36,048 nt of DNA, from contig NZ_VRTT01000074.1 of NCBI RefSeq assembly GCF_008017805.1, positions 1 through 36,048 on the forward strand. The letters are read 5' to 3'. Source of the stretch: Paenibacillus sp. N3.4 (GTDB taxonomy: Bacteria; Bacillota; Bacilli; Paenibacillales; NBRC-103111). The notes under the pieces were generated by a model, which had not been told where the DNA came from, searched no databases, and saw only the letters and a list, made by a program, of their open reading frames with translations. Each line of letters begins with the position of its first letter. The stretch's first letter is position 1. Below, piece by piece: positions 32,420 to 36,048 of the stretch. The position numbers and the translations under genes were made by a program.

Positions 32420-32434
32420 TATAAAATTTAGTGT

Positions 32435-32482
32435 AAAAGACGAACGTTATGGGAGAAATTACCCTATTAACGTTGTCTTTTT
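32435..32482 (+). terminator. guaA terminator
   Basis: AAAGAC, AACGTTA and GGG pair in order with CCC, TAACGTT and GTCTTTTT, forming a long interrupted stem ending in a T run. The T run directly abuts the next promoter's TTGACA. Confidence 0.9.
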
Positions 32483-32483
32483 G

Positions 32484-32512
32484 TTGACATGGTTCTATTT
32501 CCCTACTAAAAT
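32484..32512 (+). promoter_or_regulatory. SigA promoter of the riboswitch-permease transcript
   Basis: A perfect TTGACA (32484-32489), 17-base spacer and TAAAAT (32507-32512). Transcription should begin near 32519, just before the aptamer. Confidence 0.85.
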
Positions 32513-32532
32513 ATGAATTGGATAACAGTTTT

Positions 32533-32596
32533 TCGTATAATCTTGGGAATTGGCCTGAGAGTCTCTACGAGATCACCGCAAATGATCTGGCTACGA
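32533..32596 (+). promoter_or_regulatory. Purine riboswitch aptamer, guanine type
   Basis: The conserved core is present in order: CGTATAATCTTGGGAAT, TGGCCTGAGAGTCTCTAC, CCGCAAAT and GGCTACG, with P1 pairing TTTCGTA to TACGAAA. The base before TACG is C, the position (C74 in xpt numbering) that pairs with guanine or hypoxanthine; adenine riboswitches have U there. A terminator at 32684-32716 completes an OFF switch, so high guanine should shut off the permease. Confidence 0.95.
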
Positions 32597-32683
32597 AAAA
32601 AAGGAACGCAATCCGTATGAAGCAGTAACTCTCTTTTCGCATGTATGGAGGGCTGCTCTCATTTGGCTAGCTCCTTTTTCGTA

Positions 32684-32716
32684 CCCAGAATCAGACAACA
32701 TGATTCTGGGTTTTTG
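32684..32716 (+). terminator. Riboswitch-controlled terminator
   Basis: CCCAGAATCA and TGATTCTGGG are perfect arms around GACAACA, followed by TTTTT. It sits between the guanine aptamer and the permease ribosome site. Nearly 90 bases separate it from the aptamer, leaving room for an antiterminator. Confidence 0.92.
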
Positions 32717-32750
32717 CTGTTCCACCAATCGTTTTAGGAGGAGTAAGAAA

Positions 32751-34154
32751 ATGGATCGCTTTTTTAAATTGAAACAAAATGGTACAACCGTACGAACAGA
32801 GATCATGGCGGGGATTACGACGTTCATGACCATGGCTTATATCCTTGCTGTAAACCCGGATGTACTTAGCGCCTTTAAATCGGGGGCAACCGGCGGTGAC
32901 TGGACAGCGATTTTCTTAGCGACTGCAATTGCTGCGGGTGTAATGACAATTGCGATGGGGCTCTTCGTTAACTTTCCTGTTGCCCTTGCACCGGGGATGG
33001 GCTTGAATGCTTACTTTGCGACAATCATTTTATCATCACAAGGTAAATTCACGTTCTCCATGGCTCTAACGGCGGTTTTTATTTCAGGTATTATTTTCTT
33101 GATTCTAACGCTAACGAAAATTCGTCAAATGCTTCTTGTAGCAATTCCAGACAGTTTAAAACACGCAATTACTGTTGGTATCGGTTTGTTTATCGCCATC
33201 ATCGGATTTAAGAATAGTGGGATTCTGAGTGTTGCTGTTGAAACCACGAAGGATATTCCTGCGCATAAATATACAGAGCTGCTTTCCTTTGAATCGATCT
33301 TGCACTTAGGTTCATTAGAGGATAAAGGTGTCGTTTTGACGATCATTGGCATTTTGCTTATATCTGTCTTTATGGTGCTTCGCCTTCGCGGAGCCATTTT
33401 GATCGGTATTTTGGCAACGACGGTGATTGGGTACTTCATGGGTATGGTCAATTTGGGTTCCTTAACCAGTGCGGATACAACATGGGTGCCAGACATGACG
33501 AAGCTTCGATTTGCTGATTTTGATTTTGCTGGCATAATGACAACGGGGATTGTTTCCGTGATTGCTACGTTTACATTTGTTGAGCTCTTTGACACGTTCG
33601 GTACGATGGTGGGTACAGCGAATCGCGCCGGTATTATGAAAAATAAAGAAGAAGGCAATAAACGTGTCGGCAAAGCGATGTTCGTCGATGCAGTGGGCGT
33701 GAGTGGTGGTGCTCTTGTAGGAACAAGTACCGTTACTGCATTCGTAGAAAGCGCCGCGGGTGTAGCTGAGGGTGGACGTACAGGATTAACAGCTGTAACA
33801 ACTGGTGTTTGTTTTTTACTTGCACTGTTCTTAGCTCCGATTGCTATGCTAATTCCCGGATCTGCTACGGCAGCGGCATTGATTGTTGTGGGCGTTCTTA
33901 TGGTTCAATCCATTCGTGAGATTGATTTTCAAGATTTTGTTTTGGCTATTCCTGCTTTCCTAACGATTGTATTGATGCCTTTCACTTACAATATTGCTAA
34001 TGGTATTTCTTTCGGAATCGTTACTTACGTTGTTCTAGCCACAGCCTCTAACCTAAGCGGCAAAAGTCAAACGCGTTATCCGATTCACTGGCTGATGTGG
34101 GTGCTTGCCATTCTCGTGTTGGCTCGTTATATCTTTATTGGAAGCCAAGGATAA
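32751..34154 (+). CDS. pbuG: Guanine/hypoxanthine permease, AzgA/NCS2 family (PbuG/PbuO-like)
   Basis: AGGAGG lies nine bases before ATG 32751; the frame opens at 32700 inside the terminator. The 467-aa polytopic protein has the family marks GITTFMTMAYILAVNPDVL near the N-terminus, APGMGLNAYFATIIL (TM3), GLFIAIIGFKNSGI, ELFDTFGTMVGTANRAG and SGGALVGTSTVTAFVESAAGVAEGGRTGLTAV. It imports purine bases by proton symport. The upstream guanine riboswitch supports guanine/hypoxanthine rather than adenine or xanthine. Confidence 0.95.
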   Translation: MDRFFKLKQNGTTVRTEIMAGITTFMTMAYILAVNPDVLSAFKSGATGGDWTAIFLATAIAAGVMTIAMGLFVNFPVALAPGMGLNAYFATIILSSQGKFTFSMALTAVFISGIIFLILTLTKIRQMLLVAIPDSLKHAITVGIGLFIAIIGFKNSGILSVAVETTKDIPAHKYTELLSFESILHLGSLEDKGVVLTIIGILLISVFMVLRLRGAILIGILATTVIGYFMGMVNLGSLTSADTTWVPDMTKLRFADFDFAGIMTTGIVSVIATFTFVELFDTFGTMVGTANRAGIMKNKEEGNKRVGKAMFVDAVGVSGGALVGTSTVTAFVESAAGVAEGGRTGLTAVTTGVCFLLALFLAPIAMLIPGSATAAALIVVGVLMVQSIREIDFQDFVLAIPAFLTIVLMPFTYNIANGISFGIVTYVVLATASNLSGKSQTRYPIHWLMWVLAILVLARYIFIGSQG

Positions 34155-34173
34155 TTGTAAAAATGGATACAAG

Positions 34174-34203
34174 AGCTGCGGGACATTCCTGCAGCTTTTT
34201 TTA
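34174..34203 (+). terminator. Permease gene terminator
   Basis: AGCTGC and GCAGCT arms with GGA/TCC above, followed by seven T. A second hairpin-forming pair, AACCTCTA (34265) and TAGAGGTT (34304), with inner CCAT/ATGG, lies downstream without a strong T tract; its role is unknown. Confidence 0.9.
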
Positions 34204-34335
34204 ACACCTTAGAAAGGATAAGTTTTCGCTTCTCGAAGACTGCTTTCCTATTGGCAATATAACCAACCTCTAAACGCGTTCGCTCACCATTAAATGGCCG
34301 CAATAGAGGTTTTCTTATGTCGTACAAAGCAATAT

Positions 34336-34365
34336 TTGTAACAGACCTATCAATTATTCTATGAT
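34336..34365 (+). promoter_or_regulatory. Candidate SigA promoter for the SEDS gene
   Basis: TTGTAA (34336) and TATGAT (34360) with an 18-base spacer, ~33 bases before the GTG start. Confidence 0.55.
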
Positions 34366-34397
34366 TAGAAGAAGAGTTGAGGGAAGAGGGCAAAAAC

Positions 34398-35522
34398 GTG
34401 TTTCAAGAAATCCTATTTAGAGCTAAAAAAATTGATATGACCATTCTCGGTATCTTACTGTGTTTCATGGTTATTAGTACAATGGTCATTTATAGTGCAA
34501 CAAGCAATACGAAGTACGCGGGTCTTCATATAAATAACTTGGTTATGTTCGGAGTCTTGTTTGTGACGATGCTAGCTTTGGCTCTGATCGATTACAGAGG
34601 AATTGTCCGGCACTTTTCCATCTATTTATATGTTGCCGGGATTCTTATGCTTCTGTTTGTGAGATTCAAAGGGATGACAATCAATGGCTCCACTCGTTGG
34701 ATTAACCTGCATGTGATGCAATTCCAGCCTTCTGAGTTGGCCAAAATTTTCGTCATCTTACTCCTAGCCAAGTTCTTAGGCAGCAGGAAAGGTGAATATC
34801 TCCGACTCATACGCGATATTCTTCCTATGGTTGCTATAGTAGGGATTCCATTTATGATGGTGTTGGAGCAGCCTGACTTAGGAACTTCGATTGTTTTTGT
34901 ATGCATCTTGATCGGGATGATGTGGATCGGCAAAATTCGTCTGAAGCACGCATTAATTGGAATCTGTACGATTGTTGCCGGTATCAGCAGTATTACTGCC
35001 CTTTATTTTGTGAATTTGTCTTTGTTTAATAAAATTGTTAAGCCGCATCAGTTGCATAGAATTCAAACCTTCCTTGATCCTACCAGCGATCCCGATCAGA
35101 GCTATCATGTTCTTAATTCCATTAAAGCAGTAAGCTCAGGCGAATTAAAGGGTGAGGGATTTCTGAACGGGAGAATGGTTCATGGTGGTTACATCCCTTA
35201 TGATTATGCGGATTCTATCTATGTCGTAATCGGTGAGGAATTTGGTTTTATTGGTTCATCGATGTTGTTGTTTCTATATTTTTTCTTAATCTACCGCATG
35301 ATTCGTATTGCTATGTCATGCCAAAACTTGGAGGGTTCGTACATTATTATTGGTGTAGTCTCCATGTTTACTTTGCAAATTTTCGAAAACATTGCCATGC
35401 ATACAGGGTTAATGCCCCTTACAGGGATTGCTCTCCCTTTCGTGAGTTATGGAGGCAGTTCGTTGTTAACAAATATGCTTTGCATGGGATTAGTATTAAG
35501 CGTAAAAATTCATGATGCTTGA
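34398..35522 (+). CDS. rodA: SEDS-family peptidoglycan polymerase (RodA/FtsW/SpoVE)
   Basis: The start is GTG 34398 behind AAGAGGG; a TTG at 34377 overlaps it. The 374-aa product has ten hydrophobic helices. Family motifs are GSTRWINLHVMQFQPSELAKI, EQPDLGTSIVF, a long loop IQTFLDPTSDPDQSYHVLNSI with GGYIPYDYADSIYVVIGEEFGF, and the C-terminal GIALPFVSYGGSSLL. The Asp in YADSI aligns with the catalytic Asp of RodA (TDFIF). It polymerises lipid II glycan chains together with a class B PBP, which is not encoded here. The RodA/FtsW subtype is a guess: no FtsW partners are adjacent. It is followed directly by the rRNA promoters. Confidence 0.85.
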   Translation: MFQEILFRAKKIDMTILGILLCFMVISTMVIYSATSNTKYAGLHINNLVMFGVLFVTMLALALIDYRGIVRHFSIYLYVAGILMLLFVRFKGMTINGSTRWINLHVMQFQPSELAKIFVILLLAKFLGSRKGEYLRLIRDILPMVAIVGIPFMMVLEQPDLGTSIVFVCILIGMMWIGKIRLKHALIGICTIVAGISSITALYFVNLSLFNKIVKPHQLHRIQTFLDPTSDPDQSYHVLNSIKAVSSGELKGEGFLNGRMVHGGYIPYDYADSIYVVIGEEFGFIGSSMLLFLYFFLIYRMIRIAMSCQNLEGSYIIIGVVSMFTLQIFENIAMHTGLMPLTGIALPFVSYGGSSLLTNMLCMGLVLSVKIHDA

Positions 35523-35550
35523 GGGGATTGCTCTTTATTATAAAAAAAGC

Positions 35551-35579
35551 TTGCAATCCCCATTGGCATTTGTTATATT
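35551..35579 (+). promoter_or_regulatory. rRNA operon promoter P1
   Basis: TTGCAA (35551-35556), 17-base spacer, TATATT (35574-35579). The -35 lies at the edge of an inverted repeat, GGGGATTGC (35523) / GCAATCCCC (35553), which also follows the SEDS stop codon. Confidence 0.7.
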
Positions 35580-35635
35580 ACTCCTTGTCGCTTCGGCGGC
35601 CGAACGAAAGATTGATAGATAACGAAAAAAAGTTC

Positions 35636-35665
35636 TTGCAATCGAATAGGTCGCTGTGGTATATT
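35636..35665 (+). promoter_or_regulatory. rRNA operon promoter P2
   Basis: The same hexamers as P1: TTGCAA (35636-35641), 18-base spacer, TATATT (35660-35665), 85 bases further on. Tandem P1/P2 promoters are typical of Bacillus-type rrn operons. Confidence 0.8.
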
Positions 35666-35709
35666 AATCAGGTCGCCTTTGAGGGGCGAAGGATTAAAAC
35701 GAAAGAAAT

Positions 35710-35728
35710 TGATCTTTGAAAACTGAAC
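35710..35728 (+). promoter_or_regulatory. rRNA leader boxA-like antitermination element
   Basis: TGATCTTTGAAAACTGAAC is the near-invariant leader element of Firmicute rRNA operons (related to boxA, bound by the Nus complex). The leader continues to the 16S with a TTTGATC/GATCAAA hairpin at 35840-35856 in the processing region. Confidence 0.8.
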
Positions 35729-35876
35729 AACGAGTGAGTAAGCACGAACGAGCAATCGTTCAAAAAAGAGATTGTAAAATCTCGCTAGCAAGTCAATGAG
35801 CATTTCAGCTTTCAGATAAATGGACGTAATATAGGGATCTTTGATCGTAGATCAAAGTCTCTCTGCTAAGTTCACT

Positions 35877-36048
35877 ACTATGGAGAGTTTGATCCTGGCT
35901 CAGGACGAACGCTGGCGGCGTGCCTAATACATGCAAGTCGAGCGGAGTGTTTCCTTCGGGGAATGCTTAGCGGCGGACGGGTGAGTAACACGTAGGTAAC
36001 CTGCCTATAAGACTGGGATAACTATCGGAAACGATAGCTAAGACCGGA
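35877..36048 (+). rRNA. rrs: 16S ribosomal RNA, 5' end (cut by the window)
   Basis: GAGAGTTTGATCCTGGCTC is followed by GACGAACGCTGGCGGCGTGC, CTAATACATGCAAGTCGAGC and GCGGACGGGTGAGTAACACG. The 5' end is placed by aligning AGAGTTTGATC with E. coli position 8 onward. The V1 loop and TAGGTAACCTGCCTATAAG point to Paenibacillaceae. Only ~170 of ~1550 bases are inside the window. Confidence 0.98.

Overview
The window is a stretch of Firmicutes chromosome, most likely from Paenibacillus or a close relative. It ends in the first ~170 bases of a 16S rRNA gene of the bacillar type (GGAGAGTTTGATCCTGGCTC, and TAGGTAACCTGCC typical of Paenibacillaceae). The genes carry strong AGGAGG-type ribosome sites, Rho-independent terminators, a guanine riboswitch, an SLH-anchored protein and LCP/SEDS cell-wall genes. 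Most of it is ordinary housekeeping and envelope gene content. I do not see a phage, IS element, CRISPR array, tRNA or complete defence island.

Layout. 1-290: a 112-bp tandem repeat with a hairpin at each unit junction. 328-5419: a VOC/DinB two-domain protein, a HelD-type RNA polymerase recycling ATPase, a divergent MarR regulator / flavodoxin-fold quinone reductase pair with a readable shared promoter-operator, and a 42-aa small protein. 5638-5918: a dispersed intergenic repeat whose second copy lies at 22638-22916. 6098-14355: a small secreted protein, a lone large-subunit glutamate synthase with a CcpA (cre) box upstream, hemL, and an LCP cell-wall ligase. 14555-17187: a three-gene ABC-2 exporter operon. 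17271-17693: a deletion scar made of two gene stubs. 17757-20970: a secreted DUF3221-like protein behind an ECF-sigma promoter, an SLH-domain surface protein, a small gene interrupted by an in-frame amber codon, and a thiol peroxidase. 21098-26187: a GT39-like membrane glycosyltransferase, a membrane-embedded chemoreceptor and a polysaccharide deacetylase with a stalk domain. 26240-30738: a MoxR / DUF58 / transglutaminase operon in which DUF58 is split by a frame change. 30881-34154: guaA, then a guanine riboswitch controlling an AzgA-type purine permease. 34398-end: a RodA/FtsW-family protein, then tandem rRNA promoters, leader and 16S.

Two themes recur. The first is envelope maintenance: LCP, SLH protein, deacetylase, GT39, SEDS, an ECF-type promoter and the remnant of a BceB-type antibiotic-response permease. 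The second is purine supply: GMP synthase is followed directly by riboswitch-controlled guanine/hypoxanthine uptake.

The most noteworthy points are the two-stub deletion scar at ~17564, which carries a fragment paralogous to the GT39 gene 3.5 kb downstream; the split DUF58 gene; the amber-interrupted small gene; the repeat families; two adjacent palindromes over the guaA promoter; and sharply GC-rich segments inside helD, hemL and DUF58. All functional calls come from reading motifs by eye, with no database search.
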